Shown in pieces: positions 1-6,314 of a stretch of DNA of 11,382 bases. The DNA comes from an uncultured Phycisphaerales bacterium. GTDB lineage: Bacteria; Planctomycetota; Phycisphaerae; Phycisphaerales; SM1A02. The position numbers and the translations under genes were made by a program. Every line of letters begins with the position of its first letter. Positions within the stretch are counted from its first letter, which is position 1. Location of the stretch: NCBI GenBank assembly GCA_946886375.1, contig CAMPIL010000082.1, positions 1 to 11,382 on the forward strand, in the 5' to 3' direction. The notes under the pieces were generated by a model. It did no database searches, was not told the origin of the DNA, and worked only from the letters and a program-made list of their open reading frames with translations.

Positions 1-1
1 C

Positions 2-1843
2 CATGTGATGGCTGAGGCCATTCAGCGCGTTATCCCGGGGGTGCAACTGGTGTACGGACCGCCGCTTGAGACCGGGTTTTACTACGACATGGCGGTGCCG
101 GCCGACCGTCCGATTCGCGCTGAGGATTTCGAAGCCATTGAAACGGAGATGGCGAAGATCGTTGCCGAGGACCGGCCATTCACGCGATATGAACTGCCGG
201 TCAACGACGGCATGCAGAAATTGCAGGGCGAGGGCAGCAAGTACAAGATCGACAACGCACAACGCGCCATCGATGCGGGTTCAGATTGCCTGAGTTGGTA
301 CGCCACCGGCAAGCCGAATCAAAACTGGGAAGACCTCTGCCGCGGACCGCACGTTTCATCCACCGGTAAGATCGCGGCGTTCAAGGTCATGTCGCTGGCG
401 TCGTCGTACTGGCATGGCGATGAAAAGTCCGACCGCCTGACGCGCGTGTATGGCACCGCCTTCGCCGACAAGAAGCATCTTGAACGCCACCTCAACATGA
501 TGGAGGAGGCGAAGAAGCGCGATCATCGCGTCATCGGCAAGCAACTGAGGCTCTTCCACGTTGATGAAGCCGTCGGCCAGGGTTTGATCCTGTGGCTGCC
601 CAACGGCTCGGTCGTCCGGCAGGAGTTGCAGAATTTCATCAGCGAGCAATTGCGCAGGCAAGGCTATCACCAGGTCTTCACGCCGCACATCGGCAAACTT
701 GAGTTGTACAAAACCTCGGGCCACTTCCCCTACTACCAGGATTCGCAGTATCCGCCGCTGATCAACCACGAGCAGTTGGCGCAACTCGCGAAGGAAGGTT
801 GTTCGTGCGCCGACTTGGCCAATCGCCTGAAGGATGGCGACATCGAAGGCTACTTGCTCAAGCCGATGAATTGTCCCCATCACATCAAGATCTACGATGC
901 GCAGCCGCATTCATATCGCGATCTTCCCGTTCGGCTTGCCGAGTTCGGCACGGTGTATCGCTGGGAACAGTCCGGCGAAGTCGGCGGCATGACGCGCGTG
1001 CGCGGCTTCACGCAGGACGATGCGCACTTGTTCTGCACCGAGGATCAGGTTGGACCGGAACTCATCGGTTGCCTGGAACTGGTCAAGATCATCTTCAAGA
1101 CGCTCGGCATCAAGGAGTACCGCGTGCGCGTCGGCTTGCGCGATCCGGATTCATCCAAGTACGTTGGCGATCCGAAGAACTGGGACAAGGCCGAGCAGGC
1201 CTGCCGCGAGGCCGCCAAGACCCTGGGCGTTTCATTCAGCGAAGAAGCGGGTGAAGCCGCGTTCTACGGACCCAAGATCGACTTCATCGTGAAAGACGTT
1301 GTCGGCCGCGAATGGCAACTCGGAACCGTGCAGGTCGATTACAACCTGCCCGTTCGTTTCGACCTGAAATACATCGGCCAGGACAACCAGGCGCACCGGC
1401 CGGTGATGATTCATCGCGCGCCGTTTGGCTCAATGGAACGGTTCATCGGCGTGCTGATTGAACACTTCGCCGGCGCTTTTCCGACGTGGCTCGCGCCCGA
1501 GCAGGTTCGCGTTCTGCCCATCAGCGAGAAGACCATCGACTATGGCCTGGAGGTTCTTGGCGCGCTCAAGGACAAAGGCGTGCGGGCAACGATCGACGAC
1601 TCTGGCGAGCGAATTCAGGCCAAGGTCAAGATAGCCACGGACTTCAAGGTTCCGTATCTGCTGGTCGTCGGTCCGCGCGATGCCGAACAGCGCGCCGTCA
1701 GCGTTCGGGCATTAGGAATTCGTCAAGATTTGGGTGCGATTCCGCTTGATGCGTTCATTGACGGCATTTCCCGCGAGATTGCCACGCGAGGCGCAACCAC
1801 GGTGCTTCAGGAGCATTTTCAGACCGCCGGAGCCCCCATGTGA
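2..1843 (+). CDS. thrS: Threonyl-tRNA synthetase, 5' end cut by window edge
   Basis: This enzyme charges tRNA-Thr with threonine in the cytoplasm. The reading frame is already open at base 2 (His, then VMAEAIQ), so the gene begins outside the window. The GTG at 5 is not its start: that His is the second one of the HxxxH editing-site motif. The N-terminal TGS domain and part of the editing domain are missing here. Visible are the rest of the editing domain with the LCRGPHV motif (around base 345), then the class II catalytic core. The three residues expected to bind zinc are all present: Cys in KPMNCPHH (codon 872-874), His in DDAHLFC (1025-1027) and His in MIHRAPFG (1412-1414). The C-terminal anticodon-binding domain starts near FPTWLAPEQV (around 1480). 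A stretch between HFPYYQDSQYPP and KPMNCP is longer than in E. coli and carries a Cys-Ser-Cys. The gene ends with TGA and is followed by a hairpin. Confidence 0.97.
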   Translation, partial: HVMAEAIQRVIPGVQLVYGPPLETGFYYDMAVPADRPIRAEDFEAIETEMAKIVAEDRPFTRYELPVNDGMQKLQGEGSKYKIDNAQRAIDAGSDCLSWYATGKPNQNWEDLCRGPHVSSTGKIAAFKVMSLASSYWHGDEKSDRLTRVYGTAFADKKHLERHLNMMEEAKKRDHRVIGKQLRLFHVDEAVGQGLILWLPNGSVVRQELQNFISEQLRRQGYHQVFTPHIGKLELYKTSGHFPYYQDSQYPPLINHEQLAQLAKEGCSCADLANRLKDGDIEGYLLKPMNCPHHIKIYDAQPHSYRDLPVRLAEFGTVYRWEQSGEVGGMTRVRGFTQDDAHLFCTEDQVGPELIGCLELVKIIFKTLGIKEYRVRVGLRDPDSSKYVGDPKNWDKAEQACREAAKTLGVSFSEEAGEAAFYGPKIDFIVKDVVGREWQLGTVQVDYNLPVRFDLKYIGQDNQAHRPVMIHRAPFGSMERFIGVLIEHFAGAFPTWLAPEQVRVLPISEKTIDYGLEVLGALKDKGVRATIDDSGERIQAKVKIATDFKVPYLLVVGPRDAEQRAVSVRALGIRQDLGAIPLDAFIDGISREIATRGATTVLQEHFQTAGAPM

Positions 1844-1851
1844 TCAGACGC

Positions 1852-1879
1852 AACCCGGCTCAGGCGAAAGCCCGGTTTT
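1852..1879 (+). terminator. Possible intrinsic terminator of thrS
   Basis: The inverted repeat AACCCGGCT / AGCCCGGTT (1852-1860 and 1869-1877) has an 8-base loop and one central C-C mismatch. It begins 9 bases after the thrS stop codon and ends in four T residues (1876-1879). The T-run is short, so termination may be partial. The position directly after thrS and before a new -10 box supports the call. Confidence 0.55.
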
Positions 1880-1919
1880 GCTGGATTTTGTTTGCCGCAT
1901 TGCCGATTTCTCTGTAGGC

Positions 1920-1925
1920 TATAAT
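1920..1925 (+). promoter_or_regulatory. Candidate -10 box of an infC promoter
   Basis: A perfect TATAAT lies 77 bases after the thrS stop. No good -35 hexamer sits at 16-18 bases; the best upstream match, TTGCCG, is 14 bases away, which is too short. Initiation here would place the transcript start near 1932 and leave infC with a leader of about 237 bases. The call rests on the -10 box and its location after the thrS terminator. Confidence 0.4.
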
Positions 1926-1931
1926 TACTCG

Positions 1932-2168
1932 AAAGTCGCTCACCAGACGCAGAGTCGCGGGCTGTGAGCGGCAATCGCGAGTCTGAATGTTTTGTTGGAG
2001 TGCAAGGCCTGATGCCCATCAAGCGAAGTTTGAGCCTGCCGGGAACCCTTTGAGTTTATGCGCTTGGGTTTCCCCTCCACACACCTGGAAGCATTGACTC
2101 TTTGTCCACCGGTGCCGGCGAACCGGACCGGTTGTTTATTCACTTGACTCTTTTGGAGGTTCTCAGCC
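1932..2168 (+). promoter_or_regulatory. Structured leader region upstream of infC
   Basis: This stretch carries no recognisable gene but several inverted repeats. CAGAC (1944-1948) and TCGCG (1955-1959) pair with CGCGA (1976-1980) and GTCTG (1981-1985), and AATGTTTTGTT follows. GGGAACCC (2041-2048) pairs with GGGTTTCCC (2066-2074) with one bulged T. CGCTTGGG (2061-2068) could instead pair with CCC (2015-2017) plus AAGCG (2021-2025), and the two pairings exclude each other. AACCGGACCGGTT (2121-2133) is a compact palindrome just ahead of the ribosome binding site. A possible upstream ORF, MPIKRSLSLPGTL, occupies 2012-2053; its end overlaps the 5' arm of the second hairpin. Leaders that control infC operons are known in other bacteria. 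A regulatory role here is inference, and no known riboswitch or L20 operator is recognised. Confidence 0.4.
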
Positions 2169-2171
2169 ATC
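2155..2171 (+). promoter_or_regulatory. Ribosome binding site and ATC start of infC
   Basis: GGAGG at 2155-2159 is a strong Shine-Dalgarno sequence, followed after 9 bases by ATC at 2169-2171. The frame has a stop (TGA) at 2145-2147. Between that stop and the conserved IF3 core there is no ATG, GTG or TTG. ATC is therefore the only sensible initiation codon at the correct spacing. Confidence 0.85.
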
Positions 2172-2876
2172 GCACGTCAACGCTTTTTTCGCCCGCAGGA
2201 TTCGTCGCACCGCGGACCAGCCATCAACGACCGCATCCGGGCCCGACAGATCTTTCTGATCGACGCCAACAACGAAAAGGTGGGCGTCGTCGACACCATC
2301 GAGGCCTTGCGCCGTTCGCATGAGGCTGGACTCGACCTCGTCGAGGTCGCCCCTGATTCCACGCCCCCGGTCTGCCGCATTCTTGATTTCGGGAAGTACA
2401 AATACGAACTGGCGAAGAAGGAAAAGGCGAACAAGGCGAAGGCGAAGACCGCCGAAATGAAAGAAGTGCGTCTGGGGCGATCGATGAAGATCGACCCGCA
2501 CGATGTGGGCATTCGCATCGATCAGGCCCGCCGCTTCCTCATGGAAGGTCACAAGGTGCAGATCGTCCAGAACTTCCGCGGCCGAGAAATGATGCACCGC
2601 AACCGCGGCGATCTGCGGATGAAAGAGATCATCGAGAAACTGGCGGACATCAGCCGGGTGGAGATTCCGCCTCGCATGGCCGGCCGGAGAATGTCGGTGA
2701 TTCTCGCGCCCGATAAGCCCAAGATCGATTCCATTCTTCGCCGCATGGCCAAGCAGGGCCAGCAGCCTGCCAGCGCCGCCTCAGGCAATGGCGAGGCAAG
2801 TGCGAACCGTGATCAGCATCCATCGGACGTCGCGTCTCCGGCCACCGCTCGCGAGCATCAGCCGACGGAAATCTGA
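2169..2876 (+). CDS. infC: Translation initiation factor IF3, rare ATC start
   Basis: IF3 binds the 30S subunit, keeps subunits apart and checks start-codon and initiator-tRNA pairing. The start is ATC at 2169, giving 235 residues beginning (M)ARQRFFRPQ. The first GTG (2280) would delete the universally conserved INDRIRARQIFLID segment. The IF3 N-terminal domain spans about 19-88 (INDRIR, GLDLVEVAP, PPVCRILDFGKYKYE), then a Lys-rich linker. The C-terminal domain spans about 97-185 (KEVRLG, FRGREMMH, MSVILAPDK). A low-complexity tail of about 40 residues rich in Ala, Ser, Gln and Glu follows, making the protein longer than the E. coli form of about 180. A non-AUG start (AUU in E. coli, AUC in Myxococcus) is the known basis of IF3 autorepression, so similar control is likely here. 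rpmI and rplT do not follow. Confidence 0.95.
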   Translation: MARQRFFRPQDSSHRGPAINDRIRARQIFLIDANNEKVGVVDTIEALRRSHEAGLDLVEVAPDSTPPVCRILDFGKYKYELAKKEKANKAKAKTAEMKEVRLGRSMKIDPHDVGIRIDQARRFLMEGHKVQIVQNFRGREMMHRNRGDLRMKEIIEKLADISRVEIPPRMAGRRMSVILAPDKPKIDSILRRMAKQGQQPASAASGNGEASANRDQHPSDVASPATAREHQPTEI

Positions 2877-3197
2877 ACGTCAATCAGCCAGAGTATCGCA
2901 ATCCGTCCGACGTGACCGCGGGCTGAACTGCGGTTCGATTTTCGCAAGCAGCATACTTAGGCCGGTTTTGCGCCGGTCTGTGGTACGGCTGTTATCGCCC
3001 CATAAATCCCGTTCGTGCAATCACTTGCGGTTTCTGTCAGAAATCGCCACAGGGCGCATCCCATAGGAATGCCGCGCACGAATTCTTGATTTCCTCGTTG
3101 AACATTCGCAACTTCGGGCAGTCGAATCCGATAGAGTTAACAGGCAAGTGGCATACAGTCCAAGGGCACGTGCGGTCGGGCATTCCGGCGAGTCACC
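2877..3197 (+). other. Noncoding stretch between infC and the phosphoesterase gene
   Basis: I find no convincing gene, tRNA or mobile element in these 321 bases. The short ORFs here lack family resemblance and ribosome binding sites. L35 and L20, the common followers of infC, are absent. The one clear structure is the hairpin at 2959-2979, listed separately. No promoter with both good boxes was found before the phosphoesterase gene at 3198, although transcription probably restarts in this interval. Confidence 0.5.
2959..2979 (+). terminator. Hairpin after infC, weak terminator candidate
   Basis: AGGCCGG (2959-2965) pairs with CCGGTCT (2973-2979) over 7 bp, including one G-T pair, with a 7-base loop TTTTGCG. 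It lies about 80 bases after the infC stop. No T-run follows, so a termination role is only suggested by position. Confidence 0.3.
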
Positions 3198-3962
3198 ATG
3201 AACAAGATCGCCATCATCTCAGACATCCACGGCAACCTGCACGCCTTGCAGGCTGTTCTTTCGCGCCTGTCTGAATTCGAATTGAGCCAGATCGTCTGCC
3301 TGGGCGACGTCGTCGGCTATGGCCCGTTTCCTGAGCGATGCCTGGACCTTGTCGTGCGGCACTGCTCGGTGATCATCCAAGGCAATCACGACGAAGCCGC
3401 GATTGATCCCTATGTCGCCGACCAATTCAACGGCGCGGCGCGGCAGGCGATCTACTGGACGCGCGCGACGCTCGGCCCGCTGCACCTGAACGCGCTCAAC
3501 CGGTTGCCCAAGTACGCTGCCATCGGCGATTCAGTGATGTGCGTGCACAACACGCCGCTCGCCGGACCGACGGATTACATTCACGACAAGCAGGTCGCGG
3601 CGATTGCGTTTGGCGGCGTGGACCGCAACATCTGTTTGATCGGGCACACGCACGTGCCGATGGTCTTCGAAGCGCCAACGCTCAATCCACAGGACCAGTT
3701 GACGGCTCCGGAAATCATCGCCTATCTCCCCACCGAGCCGCACCCGATCGAATTGTGCCGCGACCGGCGGTACATCTGCAATCCCGGGTCGGTGGGTCAG
3801 CCTCGTGACTGCGACCCGCGCGCGAGTTTCGCGATCATGGACCTTGACGACCGCACCTTCACGGTGCACAGGCAGGCGTACGACATCGTTGGCGCGCAGC
3901 AGGCGACCCAGCGCGCCGGCCTACCCACAATTCTCGCTGAGCGACTGGCGCTGGGCGCGTAA
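3198..3962 (+). CDS. Calcineurin-like metallophosphoesterase
   Basis: A 254-residue protein of the metallophosphoesterase superfamily (YfcE or Metallophos_2 type). The full set of metal-binding motifs is present: SDIHGN with Asp9 and His11, GDVVGYG with Asp37, GNHDEA with Asn63-His64, His117 in VHNTPL, and GHTH with His150 and His152. The late CNPGSVGQPRD motif is also typical. Members hydrolyse phosphomonoesters, phosphodiesters or nucleotide substrates using two metal ions. The substrate cannot be told from sequence. There is no signal peptide, so it should be cytoplasmic. The ATG at 3198 places the first strand and DxH motif correctly, although the upstream ribosome binding site is weak. 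The gene stands alone between two noncoding stretches and ends before a strong hairpin. Confidence 0.92.
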   Translation: MNKIAIISDIHGNLHALQAVLSRLSEFELSQIVCLGDVVGYGPFPERCLDLVVRHCSVIIQGNHDEAAIDPYVADQFNGAARQAIYWTRATLGPLHLNALNRLPKYAAIGDSVMCVHNTPLAGPTDYIHDKQVAAIAFGGVDRNICLIGHTHVPMVFEAPTLNPQDQLTAPEIIAYLPTEPHPIELCRDRRYICNPGSVGQPRDCDPRASFAIMDLDDRTFTVHRQAYDIVGAQQATQRAGLPTILAERLALGA

Positions 3963-3992
3963 GTCACGCGTGTGCGAATCGCATCACTGGCC

Positions 3993-4016
3993 CGCGGGGC
4001 GCTGTGGCGCCCCGCG
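3993..4016. terminator. Perfect GC-rich hairpin after the phosphoesterase gene
   Basis: CGCGGGGCGC (3993-4002) and GCGCCCCGCG (4007-4016) form an uninterrupted 10-bp stem with a TGTG loop, 30 bases after the phosphoesterase stop. No T-run follows on either strand, so it is not a textbook intrinsic terminator. It could pause polymerase, protect the 3' end, or act in both directions if the minus-strand small ORF at 4048-4197 is real. Confidence 0.5.
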
Positions 4017-4047
4017 CCGAAGATGGTCTTGAACAGGCTGTGAAGTC

Positions 4048-4197
4048 TCACGCACCAACCGCGCCAGTTTGAATCAGCCCGCGCCTGTTGTTCCTCTTCG
4101 CCCTGGCCAAGGCGTCATAAACCGGCTCCTGTCTGGCAGCGGCGATATCGAGAGTCGCAGCGACGAGCAACACGGCAACGCGTGCGATGTTGGACAT
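4048..4197 (-). CDS. Possible small secreted or membrane peptide, unknown function
   Basis: A minus-strand ORF of 49 residues starts with ATG (complement of 4195-4197) and stops with TGA (complement of 4048-4050). The N terminus, MSNIARVAVLLVAATL, is a short charged start plus a hydrophobic run. AAAR follows, so it resembles a signal peptide with possible cleavage near residue 21. The rest is basic (RAKRNNRRG). An extended -10-like element, TGATACACT, lies on the minus strand at 4250-4258, but the -35 match is poor and the ribosome binding site (AGG about 12 bases upstream) is weak. No family is recognised. The location in an otherwise empty interval, with a hairpin beyond its 3' end, argues mildly for a gene. 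A chance ORF remains quite possible. Confidence 0.25.
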   Translation of the reverse strand: MSNIARVAVLLVAATLDIAAARQEPVYDALARAKRNNRRGLIQTGAVGA

Positions 4198-4440
4198 GTT
4201 GTAGTCTGCCTGGCGGGATGCCGCGAGACCTTGCGGCGGAATCGGCCGCAGTGTATCACCGGCAATGCAATAGAGCAGGCCCGTTGCCGTTGGTTCACCA
4301 GAGGGTTTTGCGCGATCGGTCTGCGCTCCCAGGGCGGCCGCATCGTCGCGAACTTCGTCCGGTCCTGCTACGTTTTGTTGCTGTACCGGTTTAATTCAGC
4401 AAACCCTGGGCAGGGAGAATCTCCTCGCAGAGCGACGCCT
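4198..4440 (+). other. Noncoding region upstream of the moxR/bat operon
   Basis: The reading frame of moxR stays open back to 4069 (TTG), but the encoded residues do not resemble MoxR N termini and the conserved protein begins at 4441. The interval should hold the operon promoter. I found no convincing -35/-10 pair; TTTAAT near 4390 is the only A/T-rich box. An inverted repeat TGCGGC / GCCGCA occurs at 4232-4237 and 4245-4250. GGGAGA at 4413-4418 is too far from the moxR ATG to serve as its ribosome binding site. Confidence 0.4.
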
Positions 4441-5442
4441 ATGACCACGACCCACTTCGACGTCAAGCAAATCGGCCAGCGGATCCAGGCTTCAAGCGAG
4501 CCTTTCAGACAACTCCAGGATGAAATCCACCGGGTGCTCGTCGGGCAGGATGAACTGCTCCACGGCATGCTGCTGGGCCTGCTGTCAAACGGGCACATTC
4601 TCATCGAAGGCGTGCCCGGTCTGGCCAAGACCACCGCCGTCTCGTGCCTGGCCAACGGCATCAACACCGGCTTCCAGCGCATCCAGTTCACCCCCGACCT
4701 GCTGCCGGCAGACCTGATCGGCACGCAGATCTATCAGCCCAACGATCAGCGTTTCGTCGTGAAGAAGGGACCGATCTTCTCCAACATCATTCTCGCGGAT
4801 GAAATCAACCGCGCGCCGGCGAAAGTGCAGAGCGCGCTGCTGGAAGCCATGCAGGAGCGGCAGGTCACCATTGGCAAGGAAACCTTCGCGCTGGATGAGC
4901 CGTTCCTGGTTCTGGCGACGCAGAATCCAATCGAACAGGAAGGAACATACCCACTGCCCGAAGCGCAGGTGGATCGCTTCATGCTCAAGATCGTGGTGGG
5001 ATATCCGACCCGGCAACAGGAGCGCGAGATTCTCGAACGCATGTCGCGCACGCAGTCCCGGCACAGCATCGAACCGGTCATGGATCCCACCGCCATCGCC
5101 ACAGCGCGGGAACTGGTGGATGAAATCTATATGGATGCGAAAATCAAGGAGTACATCGTTGATCTCGTTTTCGCCACCCGCGATCCCGCCGCGCTGAAGG
5201 TCAAGCAACTTGAGGGACTGATCCAGTTCGGCGCTTCGCCACGCGCCACCATCAATCTCAGCATTGCCGCCAAGTCCAATGCGTTTCTCGATGGTCGCGG
5301 CTACGTGACGCCGCAGGATGTGAAGGACGTGGCGCTCCCCGTGCTTCGCCACCGCGTGATTCTGACCTACGAAGCCGAAGCCGAGGAGCGGACTTCAGAT
5401 GACGTGATTCGCACGATTCTCAGCAGCGTCGCGGTGCCATGA
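4441..5442 (+). CDS. moxR: MoxR-family AAA+ ATPase
   Basis: A 333-residue cytoplasmic AAA+ ATPase, the usual length for MoxR. Walker A is GVPGLAKTT (57-65), Walker B is IILADE ending at Asp120-Glu121, and sensor 1 is in LATQNP (Asn162). The QEGTYPLPEAQVDRFM signature follows (167-181). The C-terminal lid contains GASPRATINL. MoxR ATPases are thought to act as chaperones that remodel or load metal onto vWA-domain partners, and several such partners follow directly. The ATG at 4441 is chosen because upstream in-frame sequence is not MoxR-like. It is preceded only by a weak AGAG motif. The stop codon overlaps the next start in ATGA (5439-5442). It is the first gene of the operon. Confidence 0.95.
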   Translation: MTTTHFDVKQIGQRIQASSEPFRQLQDEIHRVLVGQDELLHGMLLGLLSNGHILIEGVPGLAKTTAVSCLANGINTGFQRIQFTPDLLPADLIGTQIYQPNDQRFVVKKGPIFSNIILADEINRAPAKVQSALLEAMQERQVTIGKETFALDEPFLVLATQNPIEQEGTYPLPEAQVDRFMLKIVVGYPTRQQEREILERMSRTQSRHSIEPVMDPTAIATARELVDEIYMDAKIKEYIVDLVFATRDPAALKVKQLEGLIQFGASPRATINLSIAAKSNAFLDGRGYVTPQDVKDVALPVLRHRVILTYEAEAEERTSDDVIRTILSSVAVP

Positions 5443-6314
5443 TTCCCAAGGAACTGCTCAGGAAGATTCGACGCATTGAAATCCGCACGGCGCACATCGT
5501 GAACGAGGCGCTCGCGGGGCAATATCACTCGGCCTTCAAGGGCCGGGGGATGGAGTTCGAGGAAGTGCGCCCGTACCAGGTCGGCGATGATGTCCGCATC
5601 ATCGATTGGAACGTCAGCGCTCGCTTCGGCCAGCCGTTCGTCAAGGTCTTTCGGGAAGAGCGCGAATTGACGGTGATGCTCGTGGTGGACATGAGCCGCT
5701 CGCAGCGATTCGGAACGCTGGGGCAATTGAAACGCGATCTGATCGCTGAACTGTGCGCGACGCTCGCGTTCTCAGCGATCAAGAACAACGACAAGGTCGG
5801 CCTGATCTGCTTCACCGATCGCGTTGAAAAGTTCGTCACGCCTCGCAAGGGGCCGCGTCACGTTCTGCGAGTCATTCGTGAACTGCTGGCGTTCGAGCCC
5901 AACGAGCGCGGCACGAACATCAGCGAGGCGCTGAACCATCTCAATCGCGTCATGCGGCGCAAATGCGTTGTGTTCCTTGTCAGCGATTTTCAGGACAAGA
6001 ATTACGACACGCCGCTGCGCATCGCCAAGCGCCGGCACGATTTGATTCTCGTGGACGTCGCCGACCGCCGCGAACTGGAAATGCCCGCGATCGGCTTGCT
6101 GGAACTGGTGGACGCCGAGACCGGCCGGCGCAGCGTGGTTGACACGCGCAGCGCGGGCTGGCGGCGAAGATATGCCGCGCTGACACAGCACATCATCGAG
6201 CAGCGTGACCGCATGCTGCGCAGATCGAAGGTCGATTGCATTCACGTGCAAACGGGTCAGCCGTACGTGGATGAACTGGTGCGATTCTTTCGCAAGCGCG
6301 AGGTGCGGCGATGA
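5439..6314 (+). CDS. DUF58 domain protein with vWA-like fold
   Basis: A 291-residue protein with the DUF58 hallmark GRGMEFEEVRPYQVGDD (35-51) followed by IIDWNVSAR. A vWA-like region with an intact MIDAS-type DMSRS motif (Asp84, Ser86, Ser88) comes next. There is no signal peptide or membrane segment, so it is probably cytoplasmic or peripheral. DUF58 proteins are nearly always encoded next to MoxR and are the likely first partner of the ATPase. What they do biochemically is not established. It is coupled on both sides by 4-base ATGA overlaps, with moxR (5439-5442) and the following lipoprotein gene (6311-6314). Confidence 0.93.
   Translation: MIPKELLRKIRRIEIRTAHIVNEALAGQYHSAFKGRGMEFEEVRPYQVGDDVRIIDWNVSARFGQPFVKVFREERELTVMLVVDMSRSQRFGTLGQLKRDLIAELCATLAFSAIKNNDKVGLICFTDRVEKFVTPRKGPRHVLRVIRELLAFEPNERGTNISEALNHLNRVMRRKCVVFLVSDFQDKNYDTPLRIAKRRHDLILVDVADRRELEMPAIGLLELVDAETGRRSVVDTRSAGWRRRYAALTQHIIEQRDRMLRRSKVDCIHVQTGQPYVDELVRFFRKREVRR

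Noticed and set aside
2163..2597. Minus-strand ORF of 144 codons opposite infC
   Set aside because: Antisense to a conserved gene, with no ribosome binding site or family signal.
2788..3066. ORF of 92 codons spanning the end of infC, considered as rpmI
   Set aside because: The translation has no L35 features and overlaps infC in another frame.
3061..3197. Possible tRNA, because TCGAATCC near 3122 looks like a T-loop
   Set aside because: No matching acceptor, D-arm or anticodon arm could be laid out around it.
3086..3274. 62-codon + strand ORF running into the phosphoesterase gene
   Set aside because: It overlaps the conserved metal-binding start of the phosphoesterase in another frame and has no ribosome binding site.
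4069..4440. N-terminal extension of MoxR from a TTG at 4069
   Set aside because: The added 124 residues do not resemble MoxR or any domain I know. The MoxR protein has its normal length from ATG 4441, and 4069 lies inside the candidate minus-strand ORF.
4585..5352. 255-codon minus-strand ORF opposite moxR
   Set aside because: Shadow of a well-conserved + strand gene in GC-rich DNA. Its translation has no recognisable domain.
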